Part shown: piece by piece, positions 43,631 to 52,425 of the stretch
Numbering within the stretch: the stretch's first letter is position 1
Layout of the letters: each line of letters begins with the position of its first letter
NCBI RefSeq assembly: GCF_040616545.1
Contig: NZ_CP156688.1
Location: 868,001 to 932,000, forward strand
Direction: 5' to 3'
DNA length: 64,000 bases
Source: Akkermansia muciniphila
Lineage (GTDB): Bacteria; Verrucomicrobiota; Verrucomicrobiia; Verrucomicrobiales; Akkermansiaceae
Position numbers and translations under genes: made by a program
The notes under the pieces: model-generated
Told to the model about the DNA's origin: nothing
The model's database searches: none
What the model saw: only the letters and a program-made list of their open reading frames with translations

Positions 43631-46600
43631 ATGAACAACACTTTCAATATCGGTGCCATGGACACCGTCTACCCCTTCATTCCCATGTATCCCAACGGCC
43701 AGCCCCAGGGCAACTTCCTGGTCAACGGCATCACCGCTCCCGTTCTCGTTCCCAAACGGACCGCTTCCTCCCCCACCCGCCACGAATGGTTCGGATACCT
43801 CAAGGTCATGGCTCCCGCCACCTGTTTTCTCCACCTGCATGCCCGCTCCTCCATTTCCCTTTCCATCCCCGCCAAGGAGCTGGAACTTGCCACGGAGGCC
43901 GGCTCTTCCACCCCTCTCTGCCGCCAGCTTCATTTCGAACAGGGCTATTACTGGTGCCACATCGTCCATCAATACCAGCCTTCCTTGGGGTCGGAAGAAG
44001 AGTTCTGCATTGCCTTAATGTGCGACAAGGAAGGAGAGCCCGACCTGGACTATTATCTTTCAGAGGAGACGATGCCTCCCGGCAAGCAAGGAGAAACCGT
44101 GCTGACGCTGGTCAACCTGTACCAGGAAGAGGAGGAAGGGGACTCGTCTAGCAGTTCCTCGGCAGGGGGAGGAGATTCCTTTGAGTTTGACCCCAAGTCA
44201 AGCAGCAGTTCGAGTTCTTCTTCCAGCAGCAGTTCGTCTTCCTCCTCGTCGAGTTCATCCAGTTTTTCCGGCAGCAGTCCCTCTACAGATTCGTCTTCAT
44301 CCAGTTCCAGCTCGTCTTTATCCAGCAGCTCCAGCTCTTCTTCATCTTCCTCCAGCAGCTGGTCGTCTTCCAGTTTCCACAGCAGTTCCTTGGTGCCTGA
44401 GACACCAACTTCCTCCAGCAGCGCTCCGTCTTCCAGCTCTTCCTCGAGCAGTTCCAGCAGTTCTTCTTCCAGTTCGTCGTCCTCCAGCAGTTCGAGTTCC
44501 TCAAGCAGCTCCTCCTCGTCAAGCAGTTCTTCCTGGTCCTCGTCAAGTTCATCGAGTTCTTCGAGCTCCAGTTCCTCTTCCTCCAGCAGTTCCAGTTCCC
44601 TCTCTTCTTCCTCCAGCGAACCGGAGGAAGGAGGTTGTCCATGCCCCTGTTCCTGTGATTGTGACGAAGACATCGAACAGTCCGATTGCAGCAAAAACAC
44701 TTCCCATTTCTTCGGCGGCTATCCGGACGGGGCCGACGACTGCGAAGGATTGCTTGAAGTGGGCGAGGGCGGTTCCGAAGGAGGCAATCCCACGCTTCCA
44801 CGCACCCTTGCCGAACCTTCCTCCCCATGTCCCATCACTCTGCGCTACAAGCATCCCCTCGAATGGACCGCATCCTGCAATCCAGCAACCGGACAGATCT
44901 CCATCAAACGCCCCACGGGCAGTTCCATCTCCTTCCAGAGTTCTGACGGCCATGCCGGAGCCTCCGTCTCCGGAAGTTCGCGCAAGTTGAACTACAAGGT
45001 TCAGAAGCTGAATGCCGACAAGTCTCCCTGTACCGGCGGCTCTCCCGCCTATCTGGACATGGTCCAGAGTAGCGGGCGCACCCTGCGCTTCTCGGCAGCC
45101 ACCGGAAAGGTCGTCTCCATGGTCTCCGCCTCCGGCGTGGAAACCACGGCGGAAGATTATTCCCGGCAGATGAAGGTGAACCGCCATCCTTCCACGGGAG
45201 CTATCGAGAGCATTTGGTCCAAGTCCCAGGGTCTGCTGCAGGCGGTTCCGGAAGGCAGCAAGCTTACCCTGGAATGGTATGCTCCCTGCCAGGTGAGCAA
45301 GAATGCGCGCGGCTTTGCCGGCACGGGAACTCCCTACAAGACGGCCGTCTATGAACTGAGCTCCGACCAGGGCGTGCAGGTGATGAACATCACCGAGCAG
45401 AGGGAAGGAATGCCTGTCTTCCGGACGCAGCGAAGAACGGAAGGCAACAAGGTGACGACCATTCAGGGAGAGGGAGACGAGCGCACCGTGCGCATGGTGG
45501 AGAAAAACGTTCTGCCTGGAGGCAAATGGGAAATGATTGAGAGCTTGCGCGGCATCAACGATGAAACGCCCGCCTCCTGTACCCGGACAGTGAAGAAGTA
45601 CACCGACGGCGGCTGGCTGACCATCAGCAGCACCGAGGGATACAACACGTCTCTGGCCCAAACCACGCTCTATACCTATAACGACCAGTTCCGGGTGTCC
45701 CTGGAGATCAAGCCCGACGGCGGTTACACGCGCTACGAATATGATGACCGGGGCCGGGTGGTGCTCTCCGCTGCTCCCTGGGCCGGAGGCGGGGAGAGAG
45801 GGACGCGCACCACTTACGCCGACCTGCGCTTCAATGACTTCAGGCCTGCCACGAAAACCGAAGTAATTATTGCTGAGGATGGGACGGAAACGGAACTTGG
45901 CAAGCGCACTTACACGTATGAAGACAGCCCGCAAGTCAGCCGCACGGTCTTGACGGAAACCGCACTGGGCTCCGACCAGGTCCATACGAGTGTAGAAGAG
46001 ACTTATGGGGAAGCTGTCGAATATCCCTACGCCCGGGGCAGGCGGAAGATGAGCCAGGGCATCAATGGCGTCCAGAGGGTCTACACCTATGAAGCAGCCG
46101 CGGAATACGGGGCCATTCACCAGGTGACGGAGACCGTGCAGGCCAACGGAAGCATCGTTCCCGGACAAAGCACCAGGAACGTAGAGTACATTGCTGAAAA
46201 CGGCACCACCAGGAAAGAACAATACGTTCACACCGGAGAAGGCTGGTCGCTGATTGCCTCGGAGGACTATGAATACGACGATGAGCAGAGGCTCGTCAAG
46301 ACGACGAAGGGCAACGGCAGAACCATAACGACGGAATGGATGTGCTGCGGTCCGCTCAGGGAAACCGATGAAGACGGGGTGGTGATCAGCTACGGCTACA
46401 ACACGGCCAGGCAGCTGGTGGAAACTATTCGGGCAGCGACGGAAACCACGCCTGAAACGATTACCTCCTACACAAAGGATGCGGTGGGAAGGACGATTGC
46501 CACGCGCCGCGACGTGGGTCCCATGACGACGGTGGAGAGTACAGAGTACGACGATCTGGGACGAGTAGTTTCCTCTACGGATATACTTGGCCGAGTGACA

Positions 46601-49600
46601 CGAACGGAATACAGCGAGGACCGCCTTACAACAACCATCACTACTCCTTCGGGAGCCACTCTGGTCACTCAAACCCATTACGACGGCACCGTCGTTCTGG
46701 AGGGAGGAACCGGCCAGCGAGAGATGGAGACCCGGCTGGAGCTGACAGAAGAAGGCATACTGACCACAACTTTGTCCAAAGGAGTCATTCTCTCACGCAA
46801 TCTGGAAAACGGCTTTGGCCAAACCATCCGGCAGGAACAGCCCAATACGAAGGGGGGATTCGTAACAACCAGGAATACCTACAATGAGAAAGGACTGCTC
46901 GTACACACCCAAAAGGAAGATTTGGCACCCACTGTCACCGTCTACAATGAACTGGGGCAAGCCGTAAGACGAACTGTTCTATTGGACACTCTCCATTCGG
47001 AGGATACTTCAAAAAACAGGATATCGGAAACCTCATCCTGCTTCCGGGTTCGGGAGGACGGCGTCTACCAGGTGCAGGCTTCTACGACCTATAATGCCGA
47101 CGGCCTCCCTCTCACCCAGACCACAGAGAATATGGTTTCTCAGCTCAATCCGCTGTTGGAAAACAAATCCATCACCACAGACGTCTACGGACAGCAGAGC
47201 GTGCAATGGACGGAGTATACTGCACCAACCAAGCACACTCAGTTCAGCCGGATTCCAACTTCGGAGATCACAGCTGAATCACTGGTGGTGGACGGTTTTG
47301 AGATCAGCCAGACGAACCATGCGGGCATTCATTCCTCGCAGCAACGTTCCTGCACCTCTATCGGAATGATCTTCAAGCAGGCCGATGTCAGAGGTAATGT
47401 CACTACCATCGAAACCGATCTAGCCGGACGAACCATTAAAATAACAGATGCAGAAGGTAATATTACTGTTGCCGACTATCGCCCTTGCTGTGATGCCTTC
47501 TCCCGCATCACTAATACCTTGGGGAATACTATTTGCTATTCTTACGACATCCGAGGCAGAAAGACAGCCGAGTACGGCACCGCCGTCCAGCCCGTATGCT
47601 TCGCCTACGATGAAGCCGACCGTATGGTTACCTTGACTACCTTCCGCGCAGATGAAGAGAATATCACAACCGATCCTTCCAACCGAACCGACGGAGACAC
47701 CACCGCGTGGCTCTATGACGAAGCTACCGGGTTGGAATTGAAAAAGACCTATGCCGACGGCTCCCGCATCTCCAAAACCTACGACGCTCTCAACCATCTG
47801 GAGGCATTGACCAAAGCACGAGGCGTTGTGACAACATATACATATGCTCCTCTCACCGGAGAACTTGTCTCCGTCTTCCACAGTGATGATACGCCAGGAT
47901 GGGAGTTCACCTACAACCAGCTTGGACAGATGACCTACGTCCGGGACGCCTCCGGCATCAGAGAATTTTCTTATGATGCCTATGGAAGAACGCAACAGGA
48001 CACTTCCTTTGGAACCGTGGAAAGCTGCCTCCAGGAAGAATACGATGCCTTTGGACGTTCAGCCGGCGGCTGCCTGATGGTCGGAACACGCACCGTGCAA
48101 CACTCCCACCTTGACTATAACTCCAAAGGTGCCATGATAGGAATGAATGTAGAAGGGCTGGAGACTCCCTTTATCTGGGAGTACGATCAAACCAGCGGCT
48201 TCCTCAACCATCTCACTTACCCCAACGGCATGGTCCGCAATAACGCATACCACCCCAAGCTCAACCTCGTAACCGCCGTCGGTTACAGGAAGGGAGAGGA
48301 GGATGAATTGGCAACCTGCCATGAATACGACTATGATGGTCTGCTGCGTCCCATTCAGCGACGAGACTCCTGGGATAGCAGTACTACTCCAGTGGTAAGA
48401 GATTTTACTTACAATGGGCGTAGCGAGCTGGTGAAAGACCGTATCAGCCGGGGAGGAAGCTTCAACTATCAATACGACAACATCGGCAACCGAAAGACCG
48501 CCCAGGAACTGGAGAAGGAAATAGCCTACGAATCCAACCCGCTCAACCAGTACGCGGATATTACCGGGGGAGAAGAAGATTTTAAGCCTGTCTACGATGC
48601 CGACGGCAACCAAACCACGATCAAGACCTCAACGGGCATCTGGGAAGTGTCCTACGATGCCAACGACCGCCCTGTCGTTTTTACCAGCCAGGATGGACGG
48701 ACTACCATCACTTGCGGCTATGACTTCCGGGGACGGCGCTTTGAGAAGAAGGTCTCCGTCAATGAGGCAGTATCCAGCCATTCCTGGTTCCTGTACCGGA
48801 GCTATTTGCAGGTAGCCGAACTGGACTTGAGGCATCCTGAACCTGTGCTTGTAAAGAGCTATCTGTGGGATCCGACGGAACCCATGGCCACTCGCATCCT
48901 GATGATGACATGCTGGCAAGAAAACGAAATGAAAGTAAAAGAGCATTTCTACTTCATGCACGATGCATTGAAGAACGTCACCTGTATCTTCGACGGGCAG
49001 CAGAAGCAGAAAACACTCTACGAGTATGCACCTTTCGGAGGCCTGCTCACTGCTAAAGGGGACATGGCTCATGAAAACAAATTTAGGTTTTCCTGCGAGT
49101 TCACAGACGACGAACTGGGGCTTGTGTATTACAATTACCGCCATCTTAACTCCTCGGACGGCAGATGGATTAACCGTGATCCTATTTTAGAAAAGGGAGG
49201 GATTAACTTATATAGATTTGTTCGAAACGAGATTACTAAAAAAATTGATTTCTTGGGCCTGTATACACTAATTAATGCTCGTAAATCCACTGGATATCAG
49301 CGTGCCACCGCGTACAGGCCTTTCCACGCAGTTAAATATTCGGATAATTATGAAGGAGAAATAGGAGAATGTCCGAAATGTCAATGTGCATTTATATGGA
49401 TACATGGATATAATGTTTCACTGGCAGACGCAAAGAAGAGTTTTGAAGCTGTTGAAAAATCTTATAAAGATGCTAAAGGAAAATGCGATGTATATGGATT
49501 TGCCTGGAATGGAAATCCAGGAGTTATTCATTTTCAGGAAGCGACTATAGCAGCCCGATATGTAGGCAAAGGTGCATTTTCTAAATTTATTCGTGACTTA

Positions 49601-50017
49601 AGATCGAAATGTCCCAAGACAAAAATTCATATAGGTACCCATAGTCTGGGTGCCGCTGTAGCCTTGAAAGCATTGGCAAATGGAGAAGGAGTAAGTGGAA
49701 TAGGAAATGTTGTATTGACAAATCCTGCAGTTGATAATGAATCTTTGGAATATGGAAAAGAATTTGGAGAAGCTCCAAAATATTCAGAATCCATAACTAT
49801 AGCAATTAGCCAAGAAGATGATGTTCTTGAATTTCTATATTCTGCGTCATCTTTTGATACTGCTCTCGGAGAAAATGGACCAGAGCATGCGGATAGAGTA
49901 CCGACCAATGTGCATACTAATGATTATACAAATGATTTTGACGATGACCATAGCGCAGTATATGATCCTGAAAAAAATCAAAAATATTTTGAAGATGTTG
50001 CTGAAATCATCAAATAA
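43631..50017 (+). CDS. giant Rhs/YD-repeat protein with polyserine tract and alpha/beta-hydrolase-like tip
   Basis: A 2128-residue protein from the ATG at 43631 (a TTG at 43607 is less likely). Residues 1 to about 185 form a novel-looking N-terminal domain without a Sec signal. S190-S329 is almost pure serine, then a Cys-rich patch (CPCPCSCDCDED) and YD/Rhs repeats follow (YEYDDRGRVV, TEYDDLGRVV, YDIRGRKTA, YDAYGRTQQ, YQYDNIGNRK) to the core end (DPILEKGGINLYRFV at about 1850, DFLGL at 1873-1877). The last about 250 residues change to AT-rich codons and look like a DUF900-type alpha/beta hydrolase: FIWIHGYNVS (H1925), a GTHSLGA elbow with candidate nucleophile S2005, and a late DDDHS. Such tips are toxins in other Rhs proteins. 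The secretion route and target are not evident. Confidence 0.85.
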   Translation: MNNTFNIGAMDTVYPFIPMYPNGQPQGNFLVNGITAPVLVPKRTASSPTRHEWFGYLKVMAPATCFLHLHARSSISLSIPAKELELATEAGSSTPLCRQLHFEQGYYWCHIVHQYQPSLGSEEEFCIALMCDKEGEPDLDYYLSEETMPPGKQGETVLTLVNLYQEEEEGDSSSSSSAGGGDSFEFDPKSSSSSSSSSSSSSSSSSSSSSSFSGSSPSTDSSSSSSSSSLSSSSSSSSSSSSSWSSSSFHSSSLVPETPTSSSSAPSSSSSSSSSSSSSSSSSSSSSSSSSSSSSSSSSSSWSSSSSSSSSSSSSSSSSSSSSLSSSSSEPEEGGCPCPCSCDCDEDIEQSDCSKNTSHFFGGYPDGADDCEGLLEVGEGGSEGGNPTLPRTLAEPSSPCPITLRYKHPLEWTASCNPATGQISIKRPTGSSISFQSSDGHAGASVSGSSRKLNYKVQKLNADKSPCTGGSPAYLDMVQSSGRTLRFSAATGKVVSMVSASGVETTAEDYSRQMKVNRHPSTGAIESIWSKSQGLLQAVPEGSKLTLEWYAPCQVSKNARGFAGTGTPYKTAVYELSSDQGVQVMNITEQREGMPVFRTQRRTEGNKVTTIQGEGDERTVRMVEKNVLPGGKWEMIESLRGINDETPASCTRTVKKYTDGGWLTISSTEGYNTSLAQTTLYTYNDQFRVSLEIKPDGGYTRYEYDDRGRVVLSAAPWAGGGERGTRTTYADLRFNDFRPATKTEVIIAEDGTETELGKRTYTYEDSPQVSRTVLTETALGSDQVHTSVEETYGEAVEYPYARGRRKMSQGINGVQRVYTYEAAAEYGAIHQVTETVQANGSIVPGQSTRNVEYIAENGTTRKEQYVHTGEGWSLIASEDYEYDDEQRLVKTTKGNGRTITTEWMCCGPLRETDEDGVVISYGYNTARQLVETIRAATETTPETITSYTKDAVGRTIATRRDVGPMTTVESTEYDDLGRVVSSTDILGRVTRTEYSEDRLTTTITTPSGATLVTQTHYDGTVVLEGGTGQREMETRLELTEEGILTTTLSKGVILSRNLENGFGQTIRQEQPNTKGGFVTTRNTYNEKGLLVHTQKEDLAPTVTVYNELGQAVRRTVLLDTLHSEDTSKNRISETSSCFRVREDGVYQVQASTTYNADGLPLTQTTENMVSQLNPLLENKSITTDVYGQQSVQWTEYTAPTKHTQFSRIPTSEITAESLVVDGFEISQTNHAGIHSSQQRSCTSIGMIFKQADVRGNVTTIETDLAGRTIKITDAEGNITVADYRPCCDAFSRITNTLGNTICYSYDIRGRKTAEYGTAVQPVCFAYDEADRMVTLTTFRADEENITTDPSNRTDGDTTAWLYDEATGLELKKTYADGSRISKTYDALNHLEALTKARGVVTTYTYAPLTGELVSVFHSDDTPGWEFTYNQLGQMTYVRDASGIREFSYDAYGRTQQDTSFGTVESCLQEEYDAFGRSAGGCLMVGTRTVQHSHLDYNSKGAMIGMNVEGLETPFIWEYDQTSGFLNHLTYPNGMVRNNAYHPKLNLVTAVGYRKGEEDELATCHEYDYDGLLRPIQRRDSWDSSTTPVVRDFTYNGRSELVKDRISRGGSFNYQYDNIGNRKTAQELEKEIAYESNPLNQYADITGGEEDFKPVYDADGNQTTIKTSTGIWEVSYDANDRPVVFTSQDGRTTITCGYDFRGRRFEKKVSVNEAVSSHSWFLYRSYLQVAELDLRHPEPVLVKSYLWDPTEPMATRILMMTCWQENEMKVKEHFYFMHDALKNVTCIFDGQQKQKTLYEYAPFGGLLTAKGDMAHENKFRFSCEFTDDELGLVYYNYRHLNSSDGRWINRDPILEKGGINLYRFVRNEITKKIDFLGLYTLINARKSTGYQRATAYRPFHAVKYSDNYEGEIGECPKCQCAFIWIHGYNVSLADAKKSFEAVEKSYKDAKGKCDVYGFAWNGNPGVIHFQEATIAARYVGKGAFSKFIRDLRSKCPKTKIHIGTHSLGAAVALKALANGEGVSGIGNVVLTNPAVDNESLEYGKEFGEAPKYSESITIAISQEDDVLEFLYSASSFDTALGENGPEHADRVPTNVHTNDYTNDFDDDHSAVYDPEKNQKYFEDVAEIIK
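44198..44617 (+). repeat. polyserine-coding tract within the Rhs gene
   Basis: About 140 codons, nearly all serine, written with a mix of AGC, AGT, TCT, TCC and TCG, with rare F, G, P, T, D, L, W, H, V, A or E interruptions. Short blocks such as AGCAGTTCGAGT and TCTTCCTCCAGC recur irregularly. Length changes by slippage or recombination would stay in frame. The tract separates the N-terminal domain from the Cys-rich patch and Rhs repeats and so acts as a flexible spacer. Confidence 0.85.
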
Positions 50018-50041
50018 AACCCTCCAGATAACAGACTCAAT

Positions 50042-50542
50042 ATGAAAACAATAAAGATTATTTTCAAATGGATTGCAGGTATTATTGTTGTACTGGGTGT
50101 TGTGTGGGCCGTTATGCCGTTTTCTTTCATGTATCCCTTTTTATACATAAAATACACTTTAAACCCTGATATGACTCCTGGGATGATGAATGAAATCATC
50201 AAGGAAAATCCTAAAGAGATATATGATATAGAACAACGATTAGATAAGAGCAGAGTTCCTCCCAGGCAGGATGATTCCGCTTTTCAGTCCTATATAGAAC
50301 GGCTGGAGCGAGTCACAGCCAGATACATAACAGAGGGGAAATTAAATTCCCTGCATATCAACTGGTACTCCGAAAATAGAGAGGCCAATAAAGTAAAATA
50401 TATAGTTGGCTATGAGACAAGGACAGCATGGGGACGCACCAAGGCTAATTTGGGAGATCTTTCAGATAAAACAATTTACTATTTTCTGCTTGACCAAAAC
50501 CTCCACATACTTGGATGGATGAAAGAAAAATTAGAAAAATAG
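50042..50542 (+). CDS. membrane-anchored candidate immunity protein for the Rhs tip
   Basis: A 166-residue protein starting 24 nt after the Rhs stop. It has an N-terminal membrane segment (about 5-38, IIFKWIAGIIVVLGVVWAV onward) and a charged outer part with no recognised family. Like the Rhs tip it is AT-rich, unlike the rest of the Rhs gene. In polymorphic toxin systems the gene right after the toxin tip usually encodes its specific immunity protein; the assignment here rests on position, size and base composition only. A membrane-anchored inhibitor would suit a toxin acting in the periplasm or on lipids. Confidence 0.6.
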   Translation: MKTIKIIFKWIAGIIVVLGVVWAVMPFSFMYPFLYIKYTLNPDMTPGMMNEIIKENPKEIYDIEQRLDKSRVPPRQDDSAFQSYIERLERVTARYITEGKLNSLHINWYSENREANKVKYIVGYETRTAWGRTKANLGDLSDKTIYYFLLDQNLHILGWMKEKLEK

Positions 50543-50838
50543 AATATGTGACGATAATGCATCTGTCATGAACTTCTTCCTCATGCGAGCTACCATAATT
50601 TTCTCCATAGATTTCACAGCGGACGCCATCCTTCACCAATATGAATAACAATCTTAGTTTCCATTCCTGTATGCAATATCCCAGATGACTAAACTAGAAT
50701 ATCGTAACCGGGAGCTTCCTCAATAGCGCCCCATCCCCAACAGCATGGTTCTCATGAATACCTGACTCCTCAAGCTCAATATCCCGACTTTTACATTCTG
50801 TGAGCTTTCCAGAAAATGAGAAATGGCAACTGCAGTAA

Positions 50839-50940
50839 ATTGATCAAGATCAGACAAGCAACGTATCAGCATTAATTATATCTTTTATCCCGGAAAGCAA
50901 AACGAAAGATTGGGTCTTTGAAGAAATAAAAAACAATTAA
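50839..50940 (+). pseudogene. C-terminal-like protein fragment, probably a decayed immunity or tip gene
   Basis: An open frame without a start codon encodes 33 residues, with segments such as TSNVSALIISFIPESK and DWVFEEIKNN before a stop. The residue choice is protein-like and differs from random AT-rich translation, but it has no recognised family. It lies between the immunity candidate and the next fragment, as would a discarded tip or immunity remnant. Confidence 0.3.
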
Positions 50941-51146
50941 AAATAAAAGATACGGTTTATGAGATATTTCCTCCGGTGGATTTTAATTCTGGCGAACGCT
51001 GTTGCTGTGAAAAATGTGAAGTAGAATTGAAACCTTGCCATTTGGGGTAAAATGATGGATTACGAATTCATTGCAGGATATTTTCTCTTGTAAAATGCGA
51101 TGTATTTGGATATAGAAATATTGGTAAATTTCAGTATCCATATTAA
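50922..51146 (+). pseudogene. decayed Rhs-tip-like fragment
   Basis: One frame continues for about 75 codons with a single internal TAA at 51048-51050 and no start. It encodes KDTVYEIFPPVDFNSGE, a Cys-rich stretch, then after the stop VKCDVFGYRNIGKF. Nucleotides 51093-51111 match 49481-49499 in the intact Rhs tip at 18 of 19 positions, and both encode KCDV-aromatic-G. This suggests a displaced, broken relative of the tip domain, as known for rhs loci in other bacteria. The similarity is short, so the assignment is tentative. Confidence 0.4.
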
Positions 51147-51184
51147 AAATTATTTAATTAATTTTATTAAAATTGCTTCAACGG

Positions 51185-51637
51185 ATGTTAAAAAAAATCA
51201 TATTCTGGCTCACTTTTTTATTATGTATTCTTATTTTATCATTTTTCCTCATTTCTGAAAACAATAAAAGACAGGCCTGCCATCTTGAAGAAACATTTAA
51301 TGCTTCTTCTCCGGAGGAAATAAGAAATAAATACGATCAAATTGAAACTCTTACAACGCATGTAGGTGTTTACACAAGTATTTGCATACCGAATACTCGC
51401 CATATACTTCCAAATGGAATTATTCTCATTAAAATGCCTTCAGGAAAAACCAGAATATTTTATGGCGGTTACTATTCGTCACATAATTTCTTATCCAACC
51501 TAAAAAATTATGCTGAAATAATAATCGAAGAAGATCCTGAATACATCATTGAACAAAAAAAAATATTAAATTTTGAAACCGCAATGGAAGTTTCTTTAGA
51601 AATTTTTACTGAAAATAGCCATTTCTCAGAATTATAA
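51185..51637 (+). CDS. small membrane-anchored protein of unknown function in the Rhs island
   Basis: A 150-residue protein from the ATG at 51185 (a TTG at 51173 is possible). It has an N-terminal hydrophobic segment (about 5-24, IIFWLTFLLCILILSFF) and an outer domain with no recognised motifs. The base composition is strongly AT-rich, unlike the housekeeping genes. Position and topology resemble those of the immunity candidate at 50042, so it may be an orphan immunity gene left after tip replacement. That is inference; no similarity was established. Confidence 0.5.
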   Translation: MLKKIIFWLTFLLCILILSFFLISENNKRQACHLEETFNASSPEEIRNKYDQIETLTTHVGVYTSICIPNTRHILPNGIILIKMPSGKTRIFYGGYYSSHNFLSNLKNYAEIIIEEDPEYIIEQKKILNFETAMEVSLEIFTENSHFSEL

Positions 51638-51717
51638 GTTTCAAAGCATCATAAAGGAAATTTTAATATTCAGGAAAACCAAATCACGCTTGTAAACCGA
51701 TGAGCCAATGAAAGTAA

Positions 51718-52134
51718 ATGAAAAGAACCGGCATTTCAAATATTGATTTGCATCAGCTAACAGGCATCGTTGAATGGTGGGAAAATGATTCCCTGCATAT
51801 AGACAGCAACCAGCATGTATTATTTATATTTAAAGAATACTGGTCAGATACACTGGTTACAGACGAAAATATCAATGAAATCAACGAACGACTTTCATAC
51901 ATGAGCCAGATATGCGGATATGAAATTAAAATAAATTTAGAATTCCATACTGAATTCACGGACCGTATCATCTATCCTGAACGATTTTACGGCGACCATT
52001 ATTACAGGCCTAAATACCATAAAATCATCAATTCCATCCTGAAAATAATTGGCATCAACATACCTTTAGTACCCATCCAACATTCCCGTTTTTTCCAAAA
52101 CAATAACGCTGGCCCGGACACATCATTACAGTAG
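51718..52134 (+). CDS. small protein of unknown function in the Rhs island
   Basis: A 138-residue protein with an ATG start and no signal or membrane segment. It is rich in His, Tyr, Ile and Asn (for example the HYYRPKYHKIINSIL region) and AT-rich in codons. It has no recognised family. It follows the 51185 gene by 80 nt on the same strand and may be another tip or immunity remnant of the island, or an unrelated cargo gene. Confidence 0.45.
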   Translation: MKRTGISNIDLHQLTGIVEWWENDSLHIDSNQHVLFIFKEYWSDTLVTDENINEINERLSYMSQICGYEIKINLEFHTEFTDRIIYPERFYGDHYYRPKYHKIINSILKIIGINIPLVPIQHSRFFQNNNAGPDTSLQ

Positions 52135-52425
52135 TGGAGATATGGTCCAATCCCCACAACCATTTTAACCTTTAATTGCCGTGATATTCTGATTAAAAAA
52201 GAATATGCCTTATTCCTAATGACAAATGGAAATGGGAATAATGTAAAATTCTCAAATTACTGACCAGGATTTGATGGCTGCATCGCACTTTCTTGATCCT
52301 CCATTTAGTCATGCAGGACAGGTAGCCCGGACACTTCCCTTTTGCTAATCGTTGGAAAGGACATAGATGGAGCGAGTATATTCATTGGACAGGAATCCCT
52401 CCCTCTTCTTTTTCCTTCCATTCAC
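52135..52425. other. intergenic end of the AT-rich island
   Basis: About 290 nt between the last small island gene and the 3' end of the ABC ATPase gene. A 7-bp inverted repeat (TTATTCC...GGAATAA, near 52212-52243) is the only structure noticed; its weak stem and long loop do not make a good terminator. GC content rises to the genome norm from about 52430. Confidence 0.35.

Larger units (their letters stand above)
50543..51184. other. AT-rich region holding decayed coding fragments
   Basis: No intact gene is seen in this stretch. Two protein-like fragments with internal or premature stops are annotated separately. The remaining sequence around 50543-50830 has scattered stops in all frames and shows nothing recognisable. 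Confidence 0.5.

Noticed and set aside
44198-44617. Possible CRISPR-like or tandem repeat array
   Set aside because: The repeats are irregular serine codons inside an open frame, without constant repeat and spacer lengths.
44053-44700. 215-codon minus-strand frame rich in Glu and Leu
   Set aside because: It is the antisense of the polyserine tract; serine codons AGC/TCN read as Leu, Glu and Asp on the other strand.
44549-46678. 709-codon minus-strand frame
   Set aside because: It lies antisense to the Rhs repeats, has no recognisable domain and shows the residue bias of a shadow frame in GC-rich DNA.
50445-50651. 68-codon minus-strand frame
   Set aside because: Half of it overlaps the immunity candidate in antisense and it has no recognised features; part could be a remnant, but support is too weak.
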